Positions 44,117 to 53,185 are shown, counted from the stretch's first letter. The stretch is 64,000 nucleotides of DNA from CAKZQX01 sp034436755 (GCA_034436755.1 DAOTVB010000127.1:26387-90386), one strand, 5' to 3'. A program made the numbers and translations. The notes: generated from the letters alone by a model not told the origin.

Positions 44117-45225
44117 TACGCGCAACCTTCGTGATGGAACAACATCTTGGTCATCAGACCTACTATCACAACCTGCTGCGGTTTGTTGATCAGTCATCAC
44201 AAATCAAGTCATATTGGGTTCCTGTCACTTATAACCAGACAGGGACTATCTGGGATTACTTTGCGTTCTTACCCACAAATATACATGGTACTTTGCGAGG
44301 GCGCGCGGAGGTGCGGCGGGGATTGAGCCAGACAAAAAGTGAAGTGGCTTTTTTTAACACACAGGTACCGGCAGTCCTCGGCGGCAATCTGGTGTCGCGC
44401 CAGCCCTATGTTATCAGCACTGATATTACGCCAGTCCAGTACGACCAGATGAGTCAGCAGTATGGGCATCAGCCGGACCATCCCGGGCCAATGCAACGTT
44501 ACAAACATCGCGTTAATGTGAACCTGCTGCGCAATGCCGCACGGCTGCTGCCCTGGTCAACCTGGACCCGGGACTCGCTCATCACTGACTATGGTGTTAC
44601 CCCGGAACGGATTGAGGTCGTCCCACCCGGCGTTGATACCGATCATTGGACACCGGGAACCGAGCACAACAGCGGACCACTCCGCATTCTGTTTGTCGGG
44701 GGTGATCTGCACCGGAAGGGCGGCGACCTGCTGCTGCGCGCCTTTCGAGAACTGCCATCCGGCACGGCCGAGCTGCACCTGGTCACGCGCACACCTGTGT
44801 CACGTGCCGAGGATATTCACGCATACCACAATCTGCAACCCAATTCACCTGAGTTGATCCGGTTGTTTCAAACATCGGATGTGTTTGTCTTGCCAACCGC
44901 AGCCGAAGCCTTTGGTATCGCCGCAGCCGAGGCCAGTGCAGCCGGTATCGCTACCATTGTCACAGCAGTAGGCGGACTGACCGATATTGTTGTCGATGGT
45001 GAAACCGGTTTTCTTGTACCTCCGGGGAACCTGGAAACGCTGGTGTCCCGATTACGCCTGCTGGCCGATGACTCCGCACTGCGTAGCCGCCTGGGTCGGG
45101 CAGCACGCCAGCGGGCCGAAACGCACTTCAATGCTCGGCGTAATGCAGAACGAATCATTACCTGCATCCTGAATGCAGCAGAAATCAGAGACAATAAGAG
45201 CAAGAACGTACAGTTAAACCTATAG
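44113..45225 (+). CDS. GT4-family glycosyltransferase
   Basis: The 370-aa product has a GT-B layout. The N-terminal domain contains 'RLLPWSTWTRDSLITDYGVTPERIEVVPPGVDT', the C-terminal half 'LRILFVGGDLHRKGGDLLLRAFREL', and the donor-binding E-x7-E region 'LPTAAEAFGIAAAEASAAGIATI'. The ATG at 44113 overlaps the previous stop (ATGA) and has AGGG eight bases upstream. It is the second cytoplasmic sugar transferase of the locus. Confidence 0.92.
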   Translation: MIRATFVMEQHLGHQTYYHNLLRFVDQSSQIKSYWVPVTYNQTGTIWDYFAFLPTNIHGTLRGRAEVRRGLSQTKSEVAFFNTQVPAVLGGNLVSRQPYVISTDITPVQYDQMSQQYGHQPDHPGPMQRYKHRVNVNLLRNAARLLPWSTWTRDSLITDYGVTPERIEVVPPGVDTDHWTPGTEHNSGPLRILFVGGDLHRKGGDLLLRAFRELPSGTAELHLVTRTPVSRAEDIHAYHNLQPNSPELIRLFQTSDVFVLPTAAEAFGIAAAEASAAGIATIVTAVGGLTDIVVDGETGFLVPPGNLETLVSRLRLLADDSALRSRLGRAARQRAETHFNARRNAERIITCILNAAEIRDNKSKNVQLNL

Positions 45226-45251
45226 GGATAGCAATTATACACAAAGCGAAG

Positions 45252-46217
45252 ATGAAGAAGGAGTATTCTACCATAACATATTCTTTTCGATGGTTCTGGG
45301 TTATATGCCTGCTCCTGGCGGGTTGTAGCTCCTCACGCTCAGAACAGGTAGTACCGGAACCACCAGAAGCTACTGCCACGCCCATTTTTGCCCTCGCGCC
45401 AACGGATAGTCCCGCAACTGCCGATCAGCCTGCAACGACAATACCCGCGACACCCTTCGGTACCTCTAGCGACGCAACAGCGACACCCTCGGACGTGACG
45501 CTTCCGATAACGCCAACCCACACACTGACGCCAGAAACCCTTGAGGCTAACACAGTTATACCTGCGACTGCAAGTAATCAGGTATTTTTACCGATCATAC
45601 TGCATTCACTCTCAGCACTGGACACTCTGGCCCAACCTACTCAGGATGAACGGATTACCCAGGTTGTGGTCTACGACGAGCAACTTGCGAACCACTGGTC
45701 GGCAGAACAGAGTTACTGGGTGGACTACGACCTGGCAGCAACCGACTACGCGTATACCGGCACTACGGCAATAGCTATTACGCCAGACCGGCATGCAAGC
45801 AAATTCTTCCTGACAGTAGAGTCATCACCTGAGGCGGCGTATGACCGCGACGAAATCATTGGCGTCAGTTTCTGGCTCAGTGGGGGAGCTAACTTGATAG
45901 AAAACGATGATCTGGTTGTAACTGTCGTGGGTAGTAATGACTATACCTACTGGGTTCCCGATGATACATCAGTGTCCGATCTGCTTGAAAATGATCCCAG
46001 GGAGGATCTACCACTCTTTTCTGAGACCCGACTCTACTACCTGGATATCAACCGTCCGATCCCACCAGGTACCTGGGTTGAAGTCATTGTCTGGCTAGAT
46101 GATTTAATCTACGACCCACCGTACAACTATATCACCGGCATCTACCTGAAGAACGACGAGGATTTTTTACAGACATACTATATTGACCAGATAAGTTTTC
46201 TCTTAGAGCGCGAATAG
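45252..46217 (+). CDS. lipoprotein with carbohydrate-binding-like domain
   Basis: The 321-aa product has a lipoprotein signal (LLLAGC), a Thr/Ala/Pro-rich linker to about residue 105, and a beta-rich domain of about 200 residues. That domain opens with 'VVVYDEQLANHWSAEQSYWVDYDLAATDYAYTGTTAIAITP', the opening pattern of carbohydrate-binding jelly-roll domains in which Trp/Tyr residues contact sugar. No catalytic pair is evident. It is the last gene of the polysaccharide locus and probably binds the exported polymer at the cell surface (inference). Confidence 0.7.
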   Translation: MKKEYSTITYSFRWFWVICLLLAGCSSSRSEQVVPEPPEATATPIFALAPTDSPATADQPATTIPATPFGTSSDATATPSDVTLPITPTHTLTPETLEANTVIPATASNQVFLPIILHSLSALDTLAQPTQDERITQVVVYDEQLANHWSAEQSYWVDYDLAATDYAYTGTTAIAITPDRHASKFFLTVESSPEAAYDRDEIIGVSFWLSGGANLIENDDLVVTVVGSNDYTYWVPDDTSVSDLLENDPREDLPLFSETRLYYLDINRPIPPGTWVEVIVWLDDLIYDPPYNYITGIYLKNDEDFLQTYYIDQISFLLERE

Positions 46218-46736
46218 CACTTCTCTGACAGGACTTACGCAGTTCTTCCCATCGCAGGTACTATCACCTCCGGCAGGGCTGAACAGGCGATCCTCTTCAG
46301 GGTGACTGCAAACGAAGACCACATTACTATTCCCGCACCGGACTGAGAAGAGAACGCACTGCGTACCTCCTACACCCTGAGTGGTCTCATCGTTAGAACA
46401 TGCCGCTGCAGCGAACAAACGTCTGTCTGGTTTGTTCGCCGTAGCGACGCGTTTCACGGGTGGCAGCGGTGTGCGTGGGAATACTCCCAGGTGACGTTTG
46501 TACCGGCACATCAACATACCCCGACCTGTCCGCAGCGTTGCTGTGTGGTGGCAATAATGATTTATTCTTTATCTCCAGGAAAACCATATGAAGTAGTTTG
46601 TCATTAACACATGGTAAAGTAGAACCAGTTCAATCAAAAGAAGCCGCATACGATGACACATTACATATGCCGACAGCGCGGTGGAGAACTGTTACCCGGT
46701 TATAACCAGACCTGAATACCAGGATAGAAAACAACT
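46218..46736. other. 519-bp intergenic region with repeat fragment and hairpin
   Basis: No gene is supported. A fragment of repeat family 1 (CTTACGCAGT, CACCTCCGGCAGGG) lies at 46222-46276. A perfect 10-bp hairpin GCGAACAAAC/GTTTGTTCGC with a 9-nt loop is at 46411-46439. Nothing else is recognisable. Confidence 0.5.
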
Positions 46737-47159
46737 ATGGCTACAATTCTTGTCGTCGATGATCACACAACGAGCCAGCGCTTGCTGCGCTTTATCTTGC
46801 AGCAGGACAACCATGTTGTGGCGACAGCCCGCAATGGTTTTCAGGCACTGGAGTGTCTTGCGTGTAGATCAACCGATCTGATCCTGACCGATCTGATGAT
46901 GCCCGAAATGGATGGGTTATCCTTCCTGGAGCATCTCCAGGCGGAGGAGCGCTATCGTGAGTTGCCGATAATTGCTCTGACCGGCAGCAGCCGCGAGCAA
47001 GATTATCAGCGGGCGCGTGCGGCGGGAGTAACGGCGCTGCTGACCAAGCCGGTCGATTCGCAGGAGATCCGCAATACGGTACGCCAGTTAGTCCAACCCT
47101 TACGGGAACAGGCAGTTGGCGCAACAGGATGGTCGCTATCAGTCGCAACCGCGCTCTAG
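46737..47159 (+). CDS. single-domain response regulator
   Basis: The 140-aa product is a CheY-like receiver: VVDDHT for the acidic pair, 'LILTDLMMPEMDGLSFL' for the phospho-acceptor Asp, Thr in 'ALTGSSR' and Lys in 'LTKPVD'. About 20 residues follow with no output domain. It lies downstream of the polysaccharide locus in the same direction but 520 bases away, so it may have its own promoter. Its kinase is unknown, with candidates in the signalling block at 20-32 kb. Confidence 0.92.
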   Translation: MATILVVDDHTTSQRLLRFILQQDNHVVATARNGFQALECLACRSTDLILTDLMMPEMDGLSFLEHLQAEERYRELPIIALTGSSREQDYQRARAAGVTALLTKPVDSQEIRNTVRQLVQPLREQAVGATGWSLSVATAL

Positions 47160-47335
47160 CGCATAGAGAAGAGCAGAACAGGGCGCGCCTTCCCGGTGCC
47201 ACAGCATAGCCGGCTCTTCCCCTCTCCCAGATTACAGAACTTACACGGGAAGGCATCGTCCACTACGGGCAATGCGCGCCTGACTATTTGTCGTACCGCC
47301 TTGTGAACCTGGATATGCCATCCAGGAGTCATGGC

Positions 47336-47480
47336 TGATGAATTTTGCAAAATAGTCCGGATATGAAATACCCTGGAGTCCCGGCTTTCGCCGGTCGGAT
47401 GCCTGCCGGGACTCCGGCATACCGCCGGGAACGCCTGATCCGCCTGAAGCCGGGACTCCAGAATACTGCCGATCACCCCA
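47336..47480. repeat. palindromic repeat family 2, copy 1
   Basis: The copy runs from TGATGAATTTTGCAAAATAG through CCTGGAGTCCCGGCTTTCGCC, GGATGCCTGCCGGGACTCC and the mirror block CCTGAAGCCGGGACTCCAG, ending close to the hypB-like stop at 47481. It shares these blocks with the copies at 53253-53563. Confidence 0.7.
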
Positions 47481-48194
47481 TTAAAACGACATCGTCTCAA
47501 CCCGCATGCGCAGCCAGTCAAACCATGCCTCCATACCCTGACCAGTTTCCGCAGAGAGAGAAATAACGGGAAGCTGGGGATGAACGGCGTGGATGTTCTC
47601 CATGAATCGCGCCAGGCTAAATGGGTGATAGGGCAGGAGATCCATCTTGGTGACGATAACGCAGTCGGCACAGTGGAAGGTCAGGGGTGCCTGGAGCGGA
47701 CGGTTCTCGTCTTCAGTCACGGCAACCAGGACGACCCGCAGATGCTCACCCAGGGCCATACGCGCCGGGGCGACCAGATGCCCCACATGCTCGGTAAAGA
47801 GCAGATCAAAGCGCATCAACCCCCCATCCTGGTCAAAACGCTCTAATCCGTCACCGAGCAGCGCGGCATTCAGGTGGCAGGGCCGCTCGGTGGTTAAATC
47901 GGCGACAAGCGGCGAGTTGTGGGTATGCATATATTCCGGAGTCAGGTCGAACAATACCTCACCATTCATCACCCCAATATGCAGTGTATCCTGGAGAGCC
48001 ATCACGGTCTGTTCCAACAGACGGGTTTTGCCGGACCCGGCACTCCCCAGGATGTTGATACAGCAGAGCCGCGCTCCATCGAGCAGCGCCCGGTTATGCA
48101 GTGCAGCCTGGGTATTATCGAATACAATATCGAAGCTGAGATCACCGACGGGGCTGTCAGGCGCATGGATCGGCTCCTGTATGAGTTCGCTCAT
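47481..48194 (-). CDS. hypB: HypB-like nickel-insertion GTPase
   Basis: The 237-aa protein is a SIMIBI-class GTPase of the HypB/UreG group: Walker A GSAGSGKTRLLE, 'RPCHLNA' (equivalent of the metal-binding Cys-His of HypB), 'DLLFTEHVGHLVAPA', 'VAVTEDENRPLQAP', 'VTKMDLLP' and 'SAETGQGMEAWFDWL'. HypB delivers nickel to [NiFe]-hydrogenases. The His-rich N-terminus is missing, and the Cys of NLVCPA, a third metal ligand in characterised HypB proteins, is Ala here. No hypA, other hyp gene or hydrogenase is in the window. AGGAGG lies six bases before the ATG. Confidence 0.85.
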   Translation of the reverse strand: MSELIQEPIHAPDSPVGDLSFDIVFDNTQAALHNRALLDGARLCCINILGSAGSGKTRLLEQTVMALQDTLHIGVMNGEVLFDLTPEYMHTHNSPLVADLTTERPCHLNAALLGDGLERFDQDGGLMRFDLLFTEHVGHLVAPARMALGEHLRVVLVAVTEDENRPLQAPLTFHCADCVIVTKMDLLPYHPFSLARFMENIHAVHPQLPVISLSAETGQGMEAWFDWLRMRVETMSF

Positions 48195-48589
48195 TGGGTT
48201 CCTCCTGCCACAGGTTTATACTTCCACAGGGCAAAACAACGGAACACACGTCTGAGTGTGCCCGGTATGCAGCGCATCAGTGCGAGTGGGGCGTGCCATC
48301 ACTGGCAGGAGCCGACAACGGTTCGCCGTCGTATCGGTGACGGCAGGCAAAACTGGGATCGCTACCGGCGGATAAATTCCGCCGGTTCATATAATCTCGT
48401 ACGATAATGCCAGACTATACTGGATTACCCGATCATCCTAATCAACCGGCAACAGAAAAGCTATTATGTTTTTCGTATAAACTTCTTCTAAAGAAATTGT
48501 GCATCGTGTAGACATGGTGGGGTTTGGACCGCGAAAAAGACGAAACGAGCACAAAAGATAGGCAAGGGCTGGTGTCCAACGTGTGCCTG

Positions 48590-48862
48590 CCGGAGGCGAA
48601 TCGAGCCGTTTGCTCTGGCAGACGCCTGGTTTGGAACCGACCGCGTAACGCGTGTCACATAACAGGAGTTACGCGGTGCGCATTCAAACGGGACATTTCA
48701 CTCGATGGAAGCCGGATTCGCCTGCGGCAGCATGGTACGCTCTTTTCTTTTGCACAGAAAAATTCACAACGTGAATTTTTTTGTGCAAAAGATCTGATCT
48801 CTTCCGCCCTGCCGGAGGCGACATTTCCTTTTGGATGAGCAACCGCGTAACGCGTGTCACAT
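48590..48862. repeat. palindromic repeat family 1, copy f (complete, with a second truncated copy)
   Basis: The complete copy is bounded by GTTACGCGGT (48668-48677) and ACCGCGTAAC (48842-48851). It contains AAACGGGACATTTCACTCGAT, TTCGCCTGCGGCAGCATGGT, a 20-bp central stem with one mismatch and a 3-nt loop (48748-48767 and 48771-48790), and GCCCTGCCGGAGGCGA. A truncated right arm ends at 48640-48649 with the same ACCGCGTAACGCGTGTCAC. Confidence 0.75.
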
Positions 48863-48875
48863 AACAACAGCATTA

Positions 48876-48940
48876 GCTCGCGCAAAGCCGCAAAGTGTGA
48901 AGGATATACATTCTTCGCGTTTTTGCGGCTTTGCGCGAGC
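48876..48940. repeat. 19-bp perfect inverted repeat next to leuB
   Basis: GCTCGCGCAAAGCCGCAAA (48876-48894) and its exact complement (48922-48940) flank a 27-nt loop. It ends 25 bases beyond the leuB stop. It could stabilise the leuB message end, but no T-run follows on either strand. Confidence 0.65.
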
Positions 48941-48964
48941 GTATTTGCAAGAAGGTAGAGAAAT

Positions 48965-50074
48965 TTATGGATTGACCACAACGGCGCGCACCCAGGCCGC
49001 CACCGCACCACCGACATCGCTGGTTGTTTTGGCCGATTGGCCGGGTTTGGCAATATCGCCGGTAACGGTGCCCGACTCAACCGTGCTGGCCGCTGATGCC
49101 TCAATCGCCAGCGCCTCCTGCTCCAGCCCAAAGGAGTGGCGCAGCATCATTGCCACACTCAAGATCATCGCCAGCGGGTTGGCCTTGCCCTGCCCGGCAA
49201 TATCCGGCGCGCTCCCGTGGATCGGCTCGTACAGCCCCATGCGGACAGGTTTGTCCGGAGCCGGGGCACCCAGCGAGGCACTCGGCAGCATGCCCATCGA
49301 ACCGAGCAGCATGGAGGCTTCGTCAGTCAGGATATCACCAAACATATTCTCGGTGACGATCACATCAAAGTCAGACGGCCGGCGGATCAGATGCATCGCG
49401 CAGGCATCCACCAGCATATGCTCAAACTGCACCTCGGGGAACTCATCGCGCATAATCCGCGTGGTAATACTACGCCAGAGGCGGCTGGTCTCCAGGACAT
49501 TGGCCTTATCCACCAGCGTCAGCTTGTTGCGGCGGGTACGCGCCAGTTCCGCAGCAACCCGGACGATCCGCTCGACTTCATGCTGGCTGTAGATGCAGAG
49601 GTCGCCGGCCCACTCACCGTTGGCGTCCCGTTCGCGCCGCTTTTCGCCAAAATAGATCCCCCCGGTTAACTCCCGCACTACCATCAGATCAACATCGCCG
49701 AGAAGCTCCGGCCGCAGCGGCGAGGAGTCGATCAACAAGGGATGCACCGAAACCGGTCGCAGGTTGGCAAACAACCCCAGCGCTTTGCGAATGCCCAGCA
49801 ACCCCTGCTCCGGCCGGACCTTTGCATCCGGATTATCCCACTTGGGACCACCAACCGCGCCCAGCAACACCGCGTCACTCTCCTGGCAGAGCGCAATAGT
49901 GGCCTCGGGCAGGGCCGTACCCGTCTCATCAATGGCACAGCCGCCGATCAGTCCGGTATTCGTGGTAAAACTATGCCCAAAGTTATCCCCAACCGCCTGC
50001 AACACCTTGACACCCTCGGCAACAACTTCGGGACCGATGCCGTCGCCCGGCAGCAGCGCGATCTTATACTCCAT
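48965..50074 (-). CDS. leuB: 3-isopropylmalate dehydrogenase
   Basis: The 369-aa product is a full-length LeuB: 'LLPGDGIGPEVVAEG' at the N-terminus, 'RPEQGLLGIRKALGLFANLRPV' with the substrate-binding Arg residues, 'ELTGGIYFGEKR', 'DKANVLETSRLW' and the NAD-binding 'HGSAPDIAGQGKANPLA'. The enzyme oxidises and decarboxylates 3-isopropylmalate in leucine synthesis, in the cytoplasm as a dimer. AAGGAGG lies seven bases before the ATG. Other leu genes are not in the window. Confidence 0.96.
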   Translation of the reverse strand: MEYKIALLPGDGIGPEVVAEGVKVLQAVGDNFGHSFTTNTGLIGGCAIDETGTALPEATIALCQESDAVLLGAVGGPKWDNPDAKVRPEQGLLGIRKALGLFANLRPVSVHPLLIDSSPLRPELLGDVDLMVVRELTGGIYFGEKRRERDANGEWAGDLCIYSQHEVERIVRVAAELARTRRNKLTLVDKANVLETSRLWRSITTRIMRDEFPEVQFEHMLVDACAMHLIRRPSDFDVIVTENMFGDILTDEASMLLGSMGMLPSASLGAPAPDKPVRMGLYEPIHGSAPDIAGQGKANPLAMILSVAMMLRHSFGLEQEALAIEASAASTVESGTVTGDIAKPGQSAKTTSDVGGAVAAWVRAVVVNP

Positions 50075-50158
50075 TGCCTGACCTCCTTCAGATAAAAAGC
50101 AAAACTTCTTTTTGAATCGTACGCGTCCCAGGAGCGGTTTTTGCCTGTGGCAGCACTA

Positions 50159-53100
50159 TTACGCTGCGGCGCGCTGCACCTCCAGCAGCAGATCGCGCAG
50201 AAACTGCCCGGTATGCGAGGCGGCCACCTGGGCCACCTGTTCCGGCGTACCCTGCGCCACAATCGCGCCGCCACCATCGCCACCCTCCGGCCCCAGGTCG
50301 ATCAGCCAGTCCGCTGTTTTGATCACATCCAGGTTATGCTCAATCACGACAACCGTGTTGCCCGCGTCCACCAGCCGGTGCAGCACATTCAACAGGTTCT
50401 GCACATCGGCGAAGTGCAGGCCGGTGGTAGGCTCGTCCAGGATGTAGAGCGTGCGCCCGGTTGCCACTCGCGCCAGTTCCTTCGCCAGCTTCACCCGCTG
50501 CGCCTCACCGCCACTGAGCGTCGTTGCCGGTTGCCCCAGTTTGATATAGTCTAGCCCCACATCGTGCAGCGTCTGCAGGATGCGCCGGACACGCGGCACA
50601 TTGTCGAAGAACTCCAGCGCCGTCTGCACATCCATATCCAGCACATCGGCAATTGTTTTGCCCTTGTACTTGACCTGCAGCGTCTCGCGGTTGTAGCGCT
50701 TGCCCTTGCAGACATCGCAGCGCACCCAGACATCGGCCAGGAACTGCATGTCGATCCGGATCTCGCCGTTGCCCTCGCAGGCTTCGCAGCGCCCACCCTT
50801 GACATTGAAGGAGAAGCGCCCCGGTTTGTAGCCGCGCAGTTTAGCCTCCGGTGTCTGCGCAAACAGGTCGCGCAGCATATCAAACAGCTTGACGTAGGTA
50901 GCCGGGTTGCTCCGGGGTGTGCGGCCAATCGGCTGCTGATCAATATTAATCACCTTATCCAGATGTTCCAGGCCCTCAATGGCACGATGGGGACCGGGGC
51001 GTACCTGGGTACGATGGAGTCGGGCCGCCAGTGCCGGGTAGAGCGTCTCGCTGATCAGGGAGGACTTGCCGCTGCCACTCACACCAGTAACCAGGACAAA
51101 ACAGCCCAGCGGGAAGCGCGCATCAATATTTTGCAGGTTATTCATCGTTGCGCCCTGGATCTCCAGCCAGGCCTCACCCGGGGTGCGGCGCTGCGTGGGG
51201 GTAGCAATCGCCAGCCGCCCACCGAGATAGTCGCCGGTCAGTGAGCCGCCGGCAGCCACCTGATCGGGCGAACCCGCTGCCACCACTTCGCCGCCCTTCA
51301 CGCCCGCGCCCGGACCAAAATCGACAATCCAGTCGGCGCTCTGCATGGTCTCCAGATCATGCTCCACCACCACCAGCGTGTTGCCCAGATCCCGCAGTCG
51401 CAAGAGCGAGTTGAGCAGCTTGCGGTTATCACGCTGGTGCAGCCCGATACTCGGCTCATCGAGAATGTAGGTGACACCAACCAGGCCACTCCCGATCTGC
51501 GAGGCGAGACGAATCCGCTGCGCCTCCCCCCCGCTCAACGTGGGAGCGGGCCGCTCCAGCGAGAGGTAGTGCAACCCGACATTCAGCAAGAACCCCAGGC
51601 GCTCGCGGATCTCCTTGAGCACCTCACCGGCAATCTCGACCTGCGTCGGGTTGAGGCGCGGCAGCAGGTGGGCCGCGCCATCATCGCCGTCTTTCCCATC
51701 TACACTATCGGCCTGCGTCAGTGCCACGGCCCAGTCATACGACGCATGGATGTCCAGCCGGCAGACCTCCTGAATGCTCAACCCACCGACAGTGACCGCC
51801 AGGCTCTCGGGACGCAGGCGCGCGCCCTGGCAGGCCGGGCAGGGTTGATCGCTCATAAACTGGGCGTAGTAGTCGCGGGTGTAGTCACTTCCGGTCTGCG
51901 CAAAGCGGCGCTTGATCTCACTCGCCAGACCCTCCCAGGAGCGATAAAACTCGCCCCGGTTGCCATGCTCGCCCTCCCAGACAAAGCGGATCTTCTCCTT
52001 GCCGCTCCCCTGGATAAGCACCTCGCGCTGACTCGCGGTCAACTGCTCCCAGGGTGTATCCAGGCTAAAGCCATAGTGTGCTGAGATGGACTGCAACGCC
52101 CGGTAGGACCAGGCATCACGCTTCTTGCGCAGTTCGCCCCAGTAAGGCACCGCGCCCTCGTGCAGGGTCAGCAACGCATTGGGCACCAGCAGCGCCGGGT
52201 CCACTTCCAGATGCGTACCCAACCCGGTGCAGACGGGACACGCACCCTGGGGTGAGTTAAACGAGAACATCTGCGGGGATAGTTCGGGGAAGGAGATACC
52301 ACAGTGCGTGCAGGTATTCGCCTCACTCATCAGCCACTCTTCGGCGGTGTTGTTGCTGCTATCCGGCACCACACTGATCAGCACTTGCCCCTCACCCACG
52401 CGCAGCGCCGTCTCGATGCTATCGGTCAGGCGGGTGACAAAGGCATCCCACGCGCTACCCGCGTCGGCCTGGGCTTTGCCAATCGGCCCCTGCCCATCAC
52501 CGCCAATCTCCTTGCTGATCGTGGTCCGTTGTGCGCGCACCTCATCGGTAGGCATAACCAGCCGATCCACGACCACCTCAATCGTATGCTTGACCTTTTT
52601 ATTGAGCTTGATATCTTCGCTCAGATCGCGGATCTCACCATCCACCCGCACCCGAACAAACCCCTCGGCGCGGGCCTCCGCAAACACATCTTTATACTCA
52701 CCTTTGCGCTGCAGGACCAGGGGAGCCAGAATCATAAAGCGCGTACCGGGCGGCAGCTCTGTCACCCGGTCAACCATCTGCTCCGATGTCTGCGCGCCGA
52801 CCTCACGTCCGCACTGGTGACAGTGCGCCACACCGACGCGGGCAAACAGCAGGCGCAGATAATCATAGATCTCGGTCACGGTGCCGACCGTACTACGCGG
52901 ATTCTTGCTGGTACTCTTCTGTTCAATCGCAATCGCGGGGGACAACCCCTCGATCACATCGACGCGGGGCTTCTCCATCTGCCCCAGAAACTGCCGCGCA
53001 TACGAGGAGAGGCTCTCAACATAGCGCCGCTGCCCTTCGGCATAAAGCGTGTCAAACGCCAGCGAACTCTTGCCGGAGCCCGAAACGCCGGTCAGAACGA

Positions 53101-53185
53101 TCATTTTGTCGCGGGGCAGTTCCACATCGATCCCACGCAGATTATGCTCACGCGCGCCCTTGATAACAATCTTGTCACTGGCCAT
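50159..53185 (-). CDS. uvrA: excinuclease ABC subunit A
   Basis: The 1008-aa protein is UvrA: first Walker A 'GVSGSGKSSLAFDTLYAEGQ', the UvrB-binding region, zinc module 'CTHCG...CPVCTG', the first signature region 'TLSGGEAQRIRLASQIGSGL', a second Walker A 'GVSGSGKSSLISETL', zinc site 'CEACEGNGEIRIDM...CDVCKGKRYN' and a second 'TLSGGEAQRVKLAKEL'. It is about 60 residues longer than the usual 940, partly through Gly/Asp-rich insertion near 'VDGKDGDDGAA'. It scans DNA for lesions with UvrB. AGGGGG lies about nine bases before the ATG. Confidence 0.97.
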   Translation of the reverse strand: MASDKIVIKGAREHNLRGIDVELPRDKMIVLTGVSGSGKSSLAFDTLYAEGQRRYVESLSSYARQFLGQMEKPRVDVIEGLSPAIAIEQKSTSKNPRSTVGTVTEIYDYLRLLFARVGVAHCHQCGREVGAQTSEQMVDRVTELPPGTRFMILAPLVLQRKGEYKDVFAEARAEGFVRVRVDGEIRDLSEDIKLNKKVKHTIEVVVDRLVMPTDEVRAQRTTISKEIGGDGQGPIGKAQADAGSAWDAFVTRLTDSIETALRVGEGQVLISVVPDSSNNTAEEWLMSEANTCTHCGISFPELSPQMFSFNSPQGACPVCTGLGTHLEVDPALLVPNALLTLHEGAVPYWGELRKKRDAWSYRALQSISAHYGFSLDTPWEQLTASQREVLIQGSGKEKIRFVWEGEHGNRGEFYRSWEGLASEIKRRFAQTGSDYTRDYYAQFMSDQPCPACQGARLRPESLAVTVGGLSIQEVCRLDIHASYDWAVALTQADSVDGKDGDDGAAHLLPRLNPTQVEIAGEVLKEIRERLGFLLNVGLHYLSLERPAPTLSGGEAQRIRLASQIGSGLVGVTYILDEPSIGLHQRDNRKLLNSLLRLRDLGNTLVVVEHDLETMQSADWIVDFGPGAGVKGGEVVAAGSPDQVAAGGSLTGDYLGGRLAIATPTQRRTPGEAWLEIQGATMNNLQNIDARFPLGCFVLVTGVSGSGKSSLISETLYPALAARLHRTQVRPGPHRAIEGLEHLDKVINIDQQPIGRTPRSNPATYVKLFDMLRDLFAQTPEAKLRGYKPGRFSFNVKGGRCEACEGNGEIRIDMQFLADVWVRCDVCKGKRYNRETLQVKYKGKTIADVLDMDVQTALEFFDNVPRVRRILQTLHDVGLDYIKLGQPATTLSGGEAQRVKLAKELARVATGRTLYILDEPTTGLHFADVQNLLNVLHRLVDAGNTVVVIEHNLDVIKTADWLIDLGPEGGDGGGAIVAQGTPEQVAQVAASHTGQFLRDLLLEVQRAAA

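Larger units (their letters stand above)
48195..48964. other. 770-bp intergenic region dominated by repeats
   Basis: No gene is supported. It holds one full and one truncated copy of repeat family 1 and a 19-bp inverted repeat next to leuB, listed separately. The stretch 48200-48580 shows nothing recognisable. Confidence 0.5.
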
